Source: QKMZ01 sp012965515 (GTDB lineage: Bacteria > Cyanobacteriota > Vampirovibrionia > Obscuribacterales > Obscuribacteraceae). Taken from it: a stretch of DNA of 64,000 nt. Each line of letters begins with the position of its first letter. Position 1 is the stretch's first letter. Position numbers and translations under genes: made by a program. The notes below the pieces were generated by a model, which was not told the origin of the DNA, did not search any database, and saw nothing but the letters and a program-made list of their open reading frames with translations. Where the stretch lies: contig CALFMP010000025.1 in assembly GCA_937879965.1 (NCBI GenBank), positions 1-64,000 on the forward strand. The letters run 5' to 3'. Positions 1 to 8,884 of this stretch are shown here, piece after piece.

Positions 1-124
1 GCAAGAATGCCGCCCCTACGGCTTTCTAGCTAGTACTGCGAAATTCCTGGTACGCCGGCTGCAAGAATGCCGCACCTCTACGACAGTTTCTACTGATGTG
101 GAAACTCCTGGGTGCGCGGGCGGC
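1..124. repeat. Two imperfect ~60-bp direct repeats downstream of the giant gene
   Basis: Two units begin at 1 and 61 with the same 13-mer, gcaagaatgccgc. Both continue to a similar 3' part (an attcctgg/actcctgg block, then a cg-rich end in ggct). The same 13-mer reappears inverted near 52897-52908 next to other palindromes, so this looks like a member of the local intergenic repeat family. No coding potential was seen. Confidence 0.5.
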
Positions 125-132
125 TCGCCCGC

Positions 133-3100
133 TTAGCTCTTAGCCAGCGAAAGCAATACCGCCTTCACTTTATCGTCCTTGCAGTTGGCGACGATATTGG
201 AGAAAGTGTTCGCCGACGTTCCGGCAAAGGAGTACTTCACTTTCAGACCGCTCATATCTCCACTGCCGTTGTTGTCGAGCTTGTACGCAGCTTGAATGGC
301 CTTCGTCAACGCTCTTACTTCGTCCACCGAATGTTTCTTCCCGGTGGTAGCTAGAATTCTTTCAGCTGTTTGCCATGGACCTTCGCCCCGTCTCACAGTA
401 GCGAGTTCCAGAAGCTTGGCGCTTGGCACGAGAGGTTTATCAACGGGCTTCGGATCTTCTGATGATTGCAGCCTTTCTGCATGACGCAGCGCAATCTCAG
501 GCAGCAGGCCGGACTGACGCATTACGTCGGCGGTGAGGATTCCCTTCGAAACGGCCGCGGCAGTCGCTTCCGACTTTCTGATCGCTGCCAGTGCTTCGAT
601 AGCTTTCGCATCACCGCGCAGGGCGGCGGCTTCCAAAACTTTTCTGTCAAAAGCTTGCAGCGCCTTGACCGCTGCAGGGTCACCGGTTTCGGCGGCTTTC
701 AGGAGCGGCGCGCGGTCAAGTTCAATAATCTTCGCTGCGGCTTGTCTGTCTCCGGTAGCAGCAGCCTGCTCCAGCACCTTCCTGTCAAACGCAGCCAACT
801 CAGCCGCGGGTTTCTCTCCGCGAGCGACGGCCGCGGCCAACTGATTGCGGTCGAAGGACTGCAACGCCTTCACTGCACCGGAGTCCCCGCTTTCAGCCAG
901 TTTGGCAAGCAAGGCGCGGTCTTCTACTTTTAGAGCAGCAAGTGCAGCCTCATCACCTTTCGCTGCTGATGTAGCAAGCGCTTGGCGTTCTGCTAGAGCA
1001 GCGGCCGCTTGGCGTTCTGCAAGCGCGGTTGCTTCGCTGTTTGCACGGACAAAGGTTGATGAAGCATCCTCTGCTGCGACGACCGGCGTATCTAGTTTGG
1101 TTACTACAGGTTGAACAACAGCAGCTTCTTTTTCGACGGCGGAGACAGTCGGAACAATTGCGGCTTCCCGTTCAACGGCAGTGACAGTTGGAACAACAGC
1201 TGCTTCCCGTTCCACAGCGGTCACAGTTGGAACAACAGCTGCTTCCCGTTCCACAGCGGTCACAGTTGGAACAACTGCAGCCTCCCGCTCCACAGCGGTC
1301 ACGGTCGGAACAACAGCGGCCTCACGTTCAACAGCGGTCACGGTCGGAACAACAGCGGCCTCACGTTCAACAGCGGTCACGGTCGGAACAACAGCGGCCT
1401 CACGTTCAACAGCCTTGACGGCCGGAACGATGGCAGCCTCACGTTCAGCAGCAGTAACCAGTGCTGCCGTGCGCTCGGTACTAGCTACCCTTGTACCATT
1501 TGCGATAACTTCTTCCAGCTTCTGCGCAGTCGGAAGCGCTTGCTCCACACGCAGTACGGGTGGGACGGCTTGCTCAACCCTCGTCAATGCGTTCACTGTT
1601 TCCGTTGCGCGGTTGCCCGTCGCTATTTCGTTATACATCTTGGTGAAGCGACCGAGGGCTCCAACCGGTGCAAATAGCGCCGCATCGATACCGCCTCTGA
1701 TAGCCTGCGAGCGGAATTCTTCAGCAGTGATTGTCTTGCTGCCGAGTGCATCGGACATGGCAAATGGACGATATGCTGAAGTTCCCATACCAACTACGGA
1801 CGCGCCCACCACCAGAGGTGTTGAACCGCCAAAAGTAGCCGCAATACTGGCGAGCGCTGCTACAGCAACTACAGCATCCATTGCCAGCTGTTTCTGCTTC
1901 GCAACCCATTCTTTGTGATCCAGGTTTTGTTGAGTAGCTTCCGTAAAGTACTTGTCTATTCGATCACGCATCTCCGGAGTCAGCTTGTCTCTATTTGCCT
2001 GATATTGCGCAACGAGATCTCGATTCACCTGCAGAGCTCTTTCCATATTGAGTTGAGAACCGTCGTAGTTAGCGCCGGTTAGATCAATCGTGGCAGTGCG
2101 CTCAAGGAATTCGGAAACCGGATCGGTTGGTGCACCCTTGAGCATGCGCTCGAAAGTAATCTTGGCTCCGGCGTTGTCGATTTGACCAAGGAAGTCTTTG
2201 TCGAGGGCGGAACCGTACTTCTCGGCGTATTCAGTCTTCAACTGCTGAATTTGCGCTGGATTCATGAGCTTCAAGCGATCTTCAAACGGCTGATAAGGGC
2301 TGTTCGTCCCGTCCAAAACTTTCAGGCGCAATTCATCTGCGAGCGTTGGTTTAAAATTCTGCCCAGCAAGTTTATCGAGCACGGTCTTATAGTCGGCGCT
2401 CAAACCTTCCTGTTTTACAGAACCATTTACGAAAGCAGTATTGAAGTCCTGACCATACTTGCTTTCATACGTCTTGAAGAAATTGGCACGATCAGTGTCG
2501 TTCATCTTAGCGATCTTCTGAACAAATTCACGATAGTTGCCGCCATCACCAATCAAGTAAGATCTCGCCTCATCAGCCAGGTCTGTGGTTCCGCCTTGCT
2601 TGAGGACGTTTTGAACGATCTTCTGTTGCTCAGGGCTGAGCATACCCACGATACGCTCACGCTCAGAATCTGGTTGAATCTTCGCGATATCAGGATATCT
2701 TCCTTTGAAGCCTTCTCCCAACACGCCGCCACCTGCGGCAATTTTGTCACCGATGCCGACTTGTTCGCCGCGCAATAGGTTTCGATAGCCATGGCCGGCA
2801 GAACCCATCAGCAAACCGGACAAATTGATGTCTTCTTGCGACAGTTTGAAATCAGAAGACATCGTGCCCTTGTCGCGCATATTCTGAATTTCGTTCAATC
2901 TGGCCCGTAATGCAGGATCGCCCAAGATGAGCTTCTCAGCTGCATCGATTCTCTTGTTCGGCGTGTCTAGCTTGCCTTCCATTGTGTCTTTAGCAAACTG
3001 CTGAAGCGGCGTCAGCTGCTGAATCGGCTTGCCCGTTTGCTCGATTTGCTTCAACAACGATTGGGACAAGACCGCTGCAGCAATGCCTTTCTCATCGATG

Positions 3101-4773
3101 CCTGAATTCTGGTTGAGAACCTCACCAGCCTGTTTGATCAAAGCCGGATTGTTTTTGAGGTCTTGAGCTTCTTTAGCCGTTAAACTCAAAAGACGCTCAG
3201 TTACTGCTTGCCTTCCCTCTGGCGAATTGGCTGCATCAGCAACCAGTTCACCTACGGTGCGCCTGACTTGCTGCGATGCTTCAAAACTTGGCGCTTTAGC
3301 CTTACCGTCTAGAATGCGCTCAAGAATAGGCCGCTCTTGCTCAGTCGCATATTTGAAGACCGACGCTTTCAAGTCCCTCATGTAAGCGGGATCTTTTAAC
3401 TGATTCCACTGTTCAGGAGTCATGTTCTCAAAAACTTTGAACAGCGCTTGTGACGAATGTCCGCCACCAAGTCCCAAAAAGTTGCTGTCGGAGTGCGTAG
3501 CCGCAGCTTCAGAAATCAACCCCTTCTTGCCATGCAGAAGTTGCTCGGTCCAGGCAGCAGCTTGGCGTTCTCCACCTTTACTCCTGAACGTTTCGTCCAA
3601 CTTTTGGAAATACGCAAGCTGGGCTTTTTCTTCAGGTTTCAGGCTGTTCACATCAGGGTTGCGTGCAGCTAAGTCTCTGCCTGCTTTGAAATCAGCTATC
3701 TCTTTTGGCGTCGCACGAGACAAAGCACCAGTAATCACATCAGGATTGTCGAAGAAACCTGCCAGACTATCTGCATTTCCGCTGACAACGGTGGAAAGCG
3801 AAATGCGCCCCTCGCTCAACAGATCTTGCGCAACTCTCTTCTGAGTGTCACTAGCCCAGGTGGAAGGTCCGAATGCTTTATCGTAAGAAGCTCTGAAATC
3901 TTTGTCGTTTTGCAGAGCTTTGCGTGCAGCGATTGCTGCCGGTGAATCGCCGGCCAACACATCGGATAACTGCCTCAGATACTGGTCGGCATTGACACTG
4001 CGACGTTCCGTGTTGTTGTAGTTATCGACAACAAGTTTTGCAGCAGCAGCTATTTCCTCAGGCGTGCGTTGCTCTCTGCCTTTGGAAAACACTCCTTGCA
4101 TCAGCTGTTTATCGCTGGCGTTAAAACTAGCTCTCTGAATCGCCTCGTCAAAAGTGCCGTACTGCTTGGCATACTTGCTCTCATTCCAATCTTTTTTGAG
4201 AGCTGCAAGCTGGTCTCCGGTGAGAATTCCTACAGTAGAACGCAGCATTCTTCCGGCTGTTTCGCGTGACTCAGTTCCATTCCGGTTCGAAACTTCAATA
4301 GCTGTTGCGATATTGCCGATCAGGTTGGGCTTACCGTTCTTGCGATCAAGTAGTGCTTCGATTTCTCGGAACTGAGCTGGGTCGAGTTTCTCTTGCAACA
4401 TCCTTCTGAGCGTGCCGGATTCGCCTGGCTTGTCGAAGGATTGTTCCAAACGCTGCATATCGCTACCGTTCATGGCGATGACGGAATTCTTGATTTGGTC
4501 ATACTTGATCGCACCAAAGTCAAACCAGCCGGGGGTAAGCGCCTTGGTAATGTCCTGATTGACCGTCTGAACAGCAGCGTCAGTCAATGCCGGCTTAGCC
4601 GGATTGCTCGTATCCATGATAGTCATCGGCGGGAGGCCAGTGGCTGTGCAAACCTCTTCCTTCTTCGCCGTTTGATTCGTTGACAGATCTGAATCGCAAG
4701 CTACCGCAGAACGTTCTTCGGGAGGAGCATCCTTCTGTTTGACTCTTGTGATTTCAGCAACTTCAGCGGTCAT
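133..4773 (-). CDS. Giant repeat protein with annexin-like segments and a 13-residue tandem repeat
   Basis: 1546 residues starting at an ATG; no signal peptide is visible. Roughly residues 90-900 are helical with several segments of the pattern LxxLKxxYxxKYGxxxD (near 190-230, 760 and 840), which resemble annexin repeats; that assignment is inference. A hydrophobic Ala/Val/Gly stretch lies near 965-1000. About residues 1105-1220 hold eight or nine copies of a 13-mer of the type AVEREAAVVPTVT. Residues about 1260-1415 are Ala-rich repeats with DRxxLxxAAxxGD, like ankyrin/HEAT-type helices. The tail (about 1450-1500) has RRGEGPWQTAERIL, like the start of the LysM-type module in the protein at 23018-24223. 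The function is unknown. It could be a surface or scaffold protein exported by a route without a classical signal. Confidence 0.85.
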   Translation of the reverse strand: MTAEVAEITRVKQKDAPPEERSAVACDSDLSTNQTAKKEEVCTATGLPPMTIMDTSNPAKPALTDAAVQTVNQDITKALTPGWFDFGAIKYDQIKNSVIAMNGSDMQRLEQSFDKPGESGTLRRMLQEKLDPAQFREIEALLDRKNGKPNLIGNIATAIEVSNRNGTESRETAGRMLRSTVGILTGDQLAALKKDWNESKYAKQYGTFDEAIQRASFNASDKQLMQGVFSKGREQRTPEEIAAAAKLVVDNYNNTERRSVNADQYLRQLSDVLAGDSPAAIAARKALQNDKDFRASYDKAFGPSTWASDTQKRVAQDLLSEGRISLSTVVSGNADSLAGFFDNPDVITGALSRATPKEIADFKAGRDLAARNPDVNSLKPEEKAQLAYFQKLDETFRSKGGERQAAAWTEQLLHGKKGLISEAAATHSDSNFLGLGGGHSSQALFKVFENMTPEQWNQLKDPAYMRDLKASVFKYATEQERPILERILDGKAKAPSFEASQQVRRTVGELVADAANSPEGRQAVTERLLSLTAKEAQDLKNNPALIKQAGEVLNQNSGIDEKGIAAAVLSQSLLKQIEQTGKPIQQLTPLQQFAKDTMEGKLDTPNKRIDAAEKLILGDPALRARLNEIQNMRDKGTMSSDFKLSQEDINLSGLLMGSAGHGYRNLLRGEQVGIGDKIAAGGGVLGEGFKGRYPDIAKIQPDSERERIVGMLSPEQQKIVQNVLKQGGTTDLADEARSYLIGDGGNYREFVQKIAKMNDTDRANFFKTYESKYGQDFNTAFVNGSVKQEGLSADYKTVLDKLAGQNFKPTLADELRLKVLDGTNSPYQPFEDRLKLMNPAQIQQLKTEYAEKYGSALDKDFLGQIDNAGAKITFERMLKGAPTDPVSEFLERTATIDLTGANYDGSQLNMERALQVNRDLVAQYQANRDKLTPEMRDRIDKYFTEATQQNLDHKEWVAKQKQLAMDAVVAVAALASIAATFGGSTPLVVGASVVGMGTSAYRPFAMSDALGSKTITAEEFRSQAIRGGIDAALFAPVGALGRFTKMYNEIATGNRATETVNALTRVEQAVPPVLRVEQALPTAQKLEEVIANGTRVASTERTAALVTAAEREAAIVPAVKAVEREAAVVPTVTAVEREAAVVPTVTAVEREAAVVPTVTAVEREAAVVPTVTAVEREAAVVPTVTAVEREAAVVPTVTAVEREAAIVPTVSAVEKEAAVVQPVVTKLDTPVVAAEDASSTFVRANSEATALAERQAAAALAERQALATSAAKGDEAALAALKVEDRALLAKLAESGDSGAVKALQSFDRNQLAAAVARGEKPAAELAAFDRKVLEQAAATGDRQAAAKIIELDRAPLLKAAETGDPAAVKALQAFDRKVLEAAALRGDAKAIEALAAIRKSEATAAAVSKGILTADVMRQSGLLPEIALRHAERLQSSEDPKPVDKPLVPSAKLLELATVRRGEGPWQTAERILATTGKKHSVDEVRALTKAIQAAYKLDNNGSGDMSGLKVKYSFAGTSANTFSNIVANCKDDKVKAVLLSLAKS

Positions 4774-5019
4774 TGGTAAAGCCCCAGAGGCGGGAGCAAA
4801 AATCTGGTGATGGGAAGTCGGGGTCCCTATATTGATTGAGGACGTGTGAAGTCAGCGTGAACGATTTTCGCTTATAAGGAATAAATACCCTTTTTAGCGC
4901 AGTATTAAAACGTAAGTGTCCATCTAGCCTATGTTTGCGGACTTTGGACCGGCACAGGTCAAAAAGTCGGTTGGCATTTAATCTTTGGGACGAAACTGGC
5001 AATCACATCGGGAGCACAT

Positions 5020-5502
5020 TTAATGAAATAGGCTCAAGGAAATAAACTCGCAAACAGAGTGAATCATTGGCGGACAAAACAATCCGAAGAGAACAAAACC
5101 GGCACCCACTGAAATTCGGGCAATTTCTTCCTTCTTTTCCTTTTGCTCCACAACGGAAGACACAATCATTGCCACGCCTAGAGCAAGCGATAGTATCTCC
5201 AACACCTTGCCCAAGACATTGTCGATCACCCGCAAATTATGGCGATTGTTCGCAATTGCAGTTTCAGAACGCCGCTCCATTGCCATGATAGGCAGACGCT
5301 GGCGAACGTCGGCTTCGGCTTCTCTCTGCTGCTGAAGCGCGACTTCGACATCCCTCTGCTGAATGGACGTTGCCGCTCGCTGACCGGCGCTGATTCTGGT
5401 GGCATCATCCTGCGCAGCCACGACCGGAGAAGTAACACAAAGACTCCAGATGAAAGCTGGAGTAGTGAGCAGCGCCAATTTGAAAATGGACAATTTGCGC
5501 AT
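5020..5502 (-). CDS. Small exported hypothetical protein
   Basis: About 160 residues from the ATG at 5502. This start is preferred over the longer frame because it begins directly with a signal peptide (MRKLSIFKLALL ... VVAAQ) and has a GGGAAAAG ribosome site upstream. After the signal come a Gln/Arg/Glu-rich helical stretch (about 30-90) and two hydrophobic segments near the C-terminus (LEILSLALGVAMIVSS and ISVGAGFVLFGLFCPP), which suggest a membrane hairpin. No family recognised. It is followed on the same strand by the giant gene, with about 250 bp between them, so they are probably transcribed separately. Confidence 0.6.
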   Translation of the reverse strand: MRKLSIFKLALLTTPAFIWSLCVTSPVVAAQDDATRISAGQRAATSIQQRDVEVALQQQREAEADVRQRLPIMAMERRSETAIANNRHNLRVIDNVLGKVLEILSLALGVAMIVSSVVEQKEKKEEIARISVGAGFVLFGLFCPPMIHSVCEFISLSLFH

Positions 5503-5680
5503 GTTTGAACTTTTCCCAGATAGCCTGGGGTGCCCAAACCCGTTAAGGGCAGGACAACGTCGCTGAGTCAGCATTGGTAGTAAGTGTCGGACACCCCGCA
5601 AAAGGCAGGGTGTCTGCAAGATATATCAGGACATGCCTAGTGTCAACTGCCAAGTTACCGGCGTGTGGCATCAGCCTCTT

Positions 5681-5730
5681 GCATGGGCGACGCCATGCAA
5701 CGGCCGGCAGGCGGCATGTATGCCCCGCTA
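5681..5730. repeat. Degenerate palindromes of the dispersed intergenic family
   Basis: GCATGG (5681-5686) and CCATGC (5693-5698) can pair around gcgacg, and a second GC-rich inverted pair lies at 5711-5729. The element sits just downstream of the beta-lactamase-like gene and resembles the GGGCGACGCCATG units found elsewhere in the window. Confidence 0.4.
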
Positions 5731-5747
5731 CGGATACGAAGACACTT

Positions 5748-6830
5748 CTACGGATGGCGGTTCGTTTGATCGGCCGCGGCGCGAATCGTTGAATCGGTGC
5801 CGGCAATTGTTTCATCAACCGCACCGTCGGATGGCTTGATGATGCTGGTGTGGATTGCGCGAGACAGCGTGCGAATCAATTCGTTGGCTCGGCGGTCATT
5901 GTGCGGTCGCTCAACTTGTACTGCCACGAGATAACGTTTGCCGTCTTTGGTGTGCACCAGTCCAACGTCACCGACCATTTTGCCGATGTCGCCGGTTTTG
6001 TGGAAAATGCGATCGCCTGGATTCAAACCCTGCGGCAATAGTGTCTTGATGCGCGTGCGATGCATAATCGAATACATCCATTCGCGACTGGATTGCGAAA
6101 TCAGTTCACCACGATCGATGCGCCCCATCATGTAACAAAGATCGTAGGGGCTCGTCGTGTTCGTACCTTCCAAATCGGCAAGGAGATTGTTCAGCCTGGT
6201 GTTCTTCAAACCCCAACCAGCGTACTGCTTGTTGAGTTTTTCCAATCCGCCCAAACGATCGATAAGCAAATTGGTTGCAGTGTTATCCGAAATGATAATC
6301 ATCAATTCAGCGGCTTCTTTGACAGTTATTTTGGAATCGACCGGACGCCATTGCAAGTAGCCAGAGCCGCCAGTGATAAGGTCTTTGCTTATGGTCAACT
6401 TTTCAGAGAGACTAACTGTTTTGCGATCCAGTGCGGCCAACAAACTGACCAAGACCGGAACCTTGATCATACTTGCCGCCATAAACGGTTGACGGCCATT
6501 CATCTCGGCATAGCGCCCAGTTGCAGGTTCGACGACGAACAAGCCTGTGCGCAGCTTTTTCTTGTCGCTCAATTTTCCCAATTCGTCTTCGAGTGTCGTC
6601 ATTCGACTGGTGAGAGGAAATGGCATTACCTCGACCACGGTCGTCACTTGCGGAACCGCATCAGTCTTGCCATGCGGGATAAGATTGGCCGTAATCAGCG
6701 ATACGAACGCAGCCAAAAACATATACAAAAGCAATCGCTGCCCTGGTGGCAGTTTTTTCTTGCCCTTTACTTTTCTAACTATAAATTTGGGCGCCTTTGT
6801 TTGCGGCGCGACTGCTGTTGCTTGACTCAT
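5748..6830 (-). CDS. Membrane-anchored class A beta-lactamase-like serine hydrolase
   Basis: 360 residues. A basic, Lys-rich N-terminus is followed by one membrane segment (about 33-51), so the catalytic domain would face the periplasm. The serine beta-lactamase motifs are in order: S120-M-I-K123 (SxxK), S181-D-N183 (SDN) and K278-T-G280 (KTG). An acidic residue with nearby Asn (E221-G-T-N224) lies where the class A omega loop would be, but the canonical ExxLN is not exact. A 30-residue polar tail follows the domain. The enzyme may hydrolyse beta-lactams or act as a D-Ala-D-Ala peptidase-like wall enzyme; sequence alone does not decide. The N-terminal anchor, rather than a cleaved signal, is unusual for a secreted beta-lactamase. 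Confidence 0.85.
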   Translation of the reverse strand: MSQATAVAPQTKAPKFIVRKVKGKKKLPPGQRLLLYMFLAAFVSLITANLIPHGKTDAVPQVTTVVEVMPFPLTSRMTTLEDELGKLSDKKKLRTGLFVVEPATGRYAEMNGRQPFMAASMIKVPVLVSLLAALDRKTVSLSEKLTISKDLITGGSGYLQWRPVDSKITVKEAAELMIIISDNTATNLLIDRLGGLEKLNKQYAGWGLKNTRLNNLLADLEGTNTTSPYDLCYMMGRIDRGELISQSSREWMYSIMHRTRIKTLLPQGLNPGDRIFHKTGDIGKMVGDVGLVHTKDGKRYLVAVQVERPHNDRRANELIRTLSRAIHTSIIKPSDGAVDETIAGTDSTIRAAADQTNRHP

Positions 6831-6909
6831 CAGGCTTACGACACTTGCTCCGTCTTTGGTATCACATAATCCGGTTCGAATTTGATACCACTATTTTAAC
6901 GACAAGTTA

Positions 6910-7914
6910 TCAATTTTGATTATTAGAGTTGGCAGTTTCTTGCAGAGAATTTCGCGGGGCAAAGAGATATAGCATGAGCAAGACCAGCGTGGCCAGGCTT
7001 ACAGCGAATTTCGTCTCGGCAGAAATATCTGTGCGGGGAGAGATAAATCCTTCAATCGAACCTGCCACCAGCAGCAGAGGCACACAACCTCCAAAAAGTC
7101 CAGCCGCGTCACGTGCCACCAGCTTGAAAGCGTCTATCCGCCTGTATTGGCCGGGAAACAGCAATGCGCGACCAATCAAAAGTCCGGCACCGCCGCTGAT
7201 AAATATGGCCGTCAGCTCCAAAACACCATGCCCGGCTATGAAGGCAACCGGCTTATCGAGCATGCCGTAAGCCTTGCACAGACCCAGGATTGTACCGATG
7301 TTTAGACCGTTGTTAATGAGTACAAAAGCAGTCCCAAAACCAAATGTGATACCAAACACAAACGACAGAATGCACACGCGAATATTGTTGGTAGCGATCA
7401 TGCTGGATGCCGTTTGGCTATATCCCTGCACCGAGTCAGTCCACATTTTTTTGTTCTCGATCATGTTCCACATCTCTTCGCTGACGAGAGGGTGATTTTT
7501 CATGATCTCGAGCTGAGCAAAGTGCGGGTCTTTTACAGTCGAACAATATGCGAGAACACCTGGTCCGGCAAAGAGAAGAAAAGAAACCACAATGTAGAGG
7601 ATTTTCTCTTTGACCAAACGCGGAAAGGTCAGCCAGAGGAAGTTTCCGAGGTCCGCCCAGCGGTTTCTTCGAGTTTGATAAACTTGGTTGTGCGCCTTCA
7701 CCACCAGATTATTGAGATAGACCTGCACATCCTGGCCCAGCTTGAGCGAACGCGCCCTTGACAGGTCGGCGGACGTCATCCGATAGAGACGCCCCAGCTC
7801 CTGAAGCTCCAATCGGTCCAGCTTATGCATACCAGCTTTCTCGATACGCTTGATGAGAGCTTCCAACTTCTCCCATGCCGGTTTTCGGGTTTTAAGCCAA
7901 CGTTCGACGTTCAT
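6910..7914 (-). CDS. SpoIIM (stage II sporulation M) family membrane protein
   Basis: 334 residues, ATG start. The N-terminal about 100 residues are soluble, helical and basic. Several membrane segments follow (about 105-125, 180-205, 215-250, 275-310) with the family signature HGVLELTAIFISGGAGLLIG. Members outside spore formers are general membrane proteins of uncertain function, and they are commonly next to an RDD protein, as here: the divergent gene at 7997. The 82-bp gap must hold both promoters. This window gives no reason to infer sporulation. Confidence 0.85.
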   Translation of the reverse strand: MNVERWLKTRKPAWEKLEALIKRIEKAGMHKLDRLELQELGRLYRMTSADLSRARSLKLGQDVQVYLNNLVVKAHNQVYQTRRNRWADLGNFLWLTFPRLVKEKILYIVVSFLLFAGPGVLAYCSTVKDPHFAQLEIMKNHPLVSEEMWNMIENKKMWTDSVQGYSQTASSMIATNNIRVCILSFVFGITFGFGTAFVLINNGLNIGTILGLCKAYGMLDKPVAFIAGHGVLELTAIFISGGAGLLIGRALLFPGQYRRIDAFKLVARDAAGLFGGCVPLLLVAGSIEGFISPRTDISAETKFAVSLATLVLLMLYLFAPRNSLQETANSNNQN

Positions 7915-7996
7915 TCAAATAACGCATAATGGTCCACAATCACGGGTGACTTTTCGGTCATACTTTATTTAAGCGCAAACCGCAGCCTATTAGCCA

Positions 7997-8773
7997 ATGC
8001 ACAACCCAGACTACTCTATCTCTACCCCGGAAAATGTTGACCTACACCTGGAACTGGCAGGGCTTGGCAATCGCATTCTGGCAGGTTTGATCGATCAAAC
8101 GATTTGCGTTTTCGTCATAGTAATCATGGGACTGGCAGCCTGGGGAGTCTTCACGCTCGTCTCGATGAGCCAGATGCCCGGACATGTAAAGGGCATCGCC
8201 TATGGGTTCATCATCATGGTGATGATTTTCGGCACGTTCATTATTCACTTCGGCTATCACATGTTCTTCGAGGGGACGTGGCAAGGTCAGACTCCCGGCA
8301 AACGCGTTGCGCAGATTCGGGTCATCGAGCAAAACGGACAGCCCGTGACATGGCCGGCAGTCATCATCCGCAATTTGGTCAGGGTGATCGATACTGGTCT
8401 GATTTTGATTGGCGTTCTGTCCATAATGATCGACAACAACGAGCGGCGCTTTGGAGATCTGGCAGCAGGTACGGTCGTCGTACGCGAACGCAATTCAGAA
8501 CTTCTGACAACGGCAAAGGACGACCTCGAGCTGGACACAGCAAAACCATCCGATGCCGACATACTGGACATCGGGCGCATCACGCCTCAAGAATACGAAA
8601 TCCTTGTTAGTTTTTTAAAACGGCGCAAGACCATGGGCAAGAAACAACGCCCAGTGGTGGCAGCAAAACTGATGGACCACTTCAAACAAAAACTCTCAGA
8701 CGACAGCACCAAAAACGCCGAGGATTATTTGGAAGGCTTGTACCGAGCCTATCGCACCCGCGCACTGACATAG
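7997..8773 (+). CDS. RDD family integral membrane protein
   Basis: 258 residues. The RDD signature is near the N-terminus (LGNRILAGLIDQ), followed by two long hydrophobic segments (about 35-60 and 70-95) and a third around 130-150 after a conserved GQTPGKRVAQIRV block. The C-terminal about 100 residues are soluble and charged. RDD proteins are small membrane proteins proposed as transporters; substrates are mostly unknown. Divergent from, and probably functionally paired with, the SpoIIM-family gene. A short TCTCAG-aa-CTGAGA inverted repeat lies about 55 bp downstream. Confidence 0.85.
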   Translation: MHNPDYSISTPENVDLHLELAGLGNRILAGLIDQTICVFVIVIMGLAAWGVFTLVSMSQMPGHVKGIAYGFIIMVMIFGTFIIHFGYHMFFEGTWQGQTPGKRVAQIRVIEQNGQPVTWPAVIIRNLVRVIDTGLILIGVLSIMIDNNERRFGDLAAGTVVVRERNSELLTTAKDDLELDTAKPSDADILDIGRITPQEYEILVSFLKRRKTMGKKQRPVVAAKLMDHFKQKLSDDSTKNAEDYLEGLYRAYRTRALT

Positions 8774-8884
8774 TGGGGTAAAGAATGTTCTGCAGTTTGA
8801 GAACTTCTCATTTCACCGTCTTTAATTCTCAGAACTGAGACTCGGTGTGATATTGTCCCATTGCCGAATCTTCCTGTTTTGAGC

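Noticed and set aside
1111..1918. Forward-strand repeat ORFs opposite the giant gene
   Set aside because: They are antisense shadows of the 39-bp repeat in the giant protein.
4763..5002. 79-residue reverse ORF upstream of the giant gene
   Set aside because: It overlaps the giant gene's start, has no recognisable features and fits the promoter/leader region better.
6865..6890. GGTTCGAAT, possible tRNA T-loop
   Set aside because: No acceptor, anticodon or matching T-stem can be folded around it.
6910..7914. SpoIIM homologue as a sign of spore formation
   Set aside because: The family is widespread in non-sporulating bacteria next to RDD proteins, and no other sporulation gene is present.
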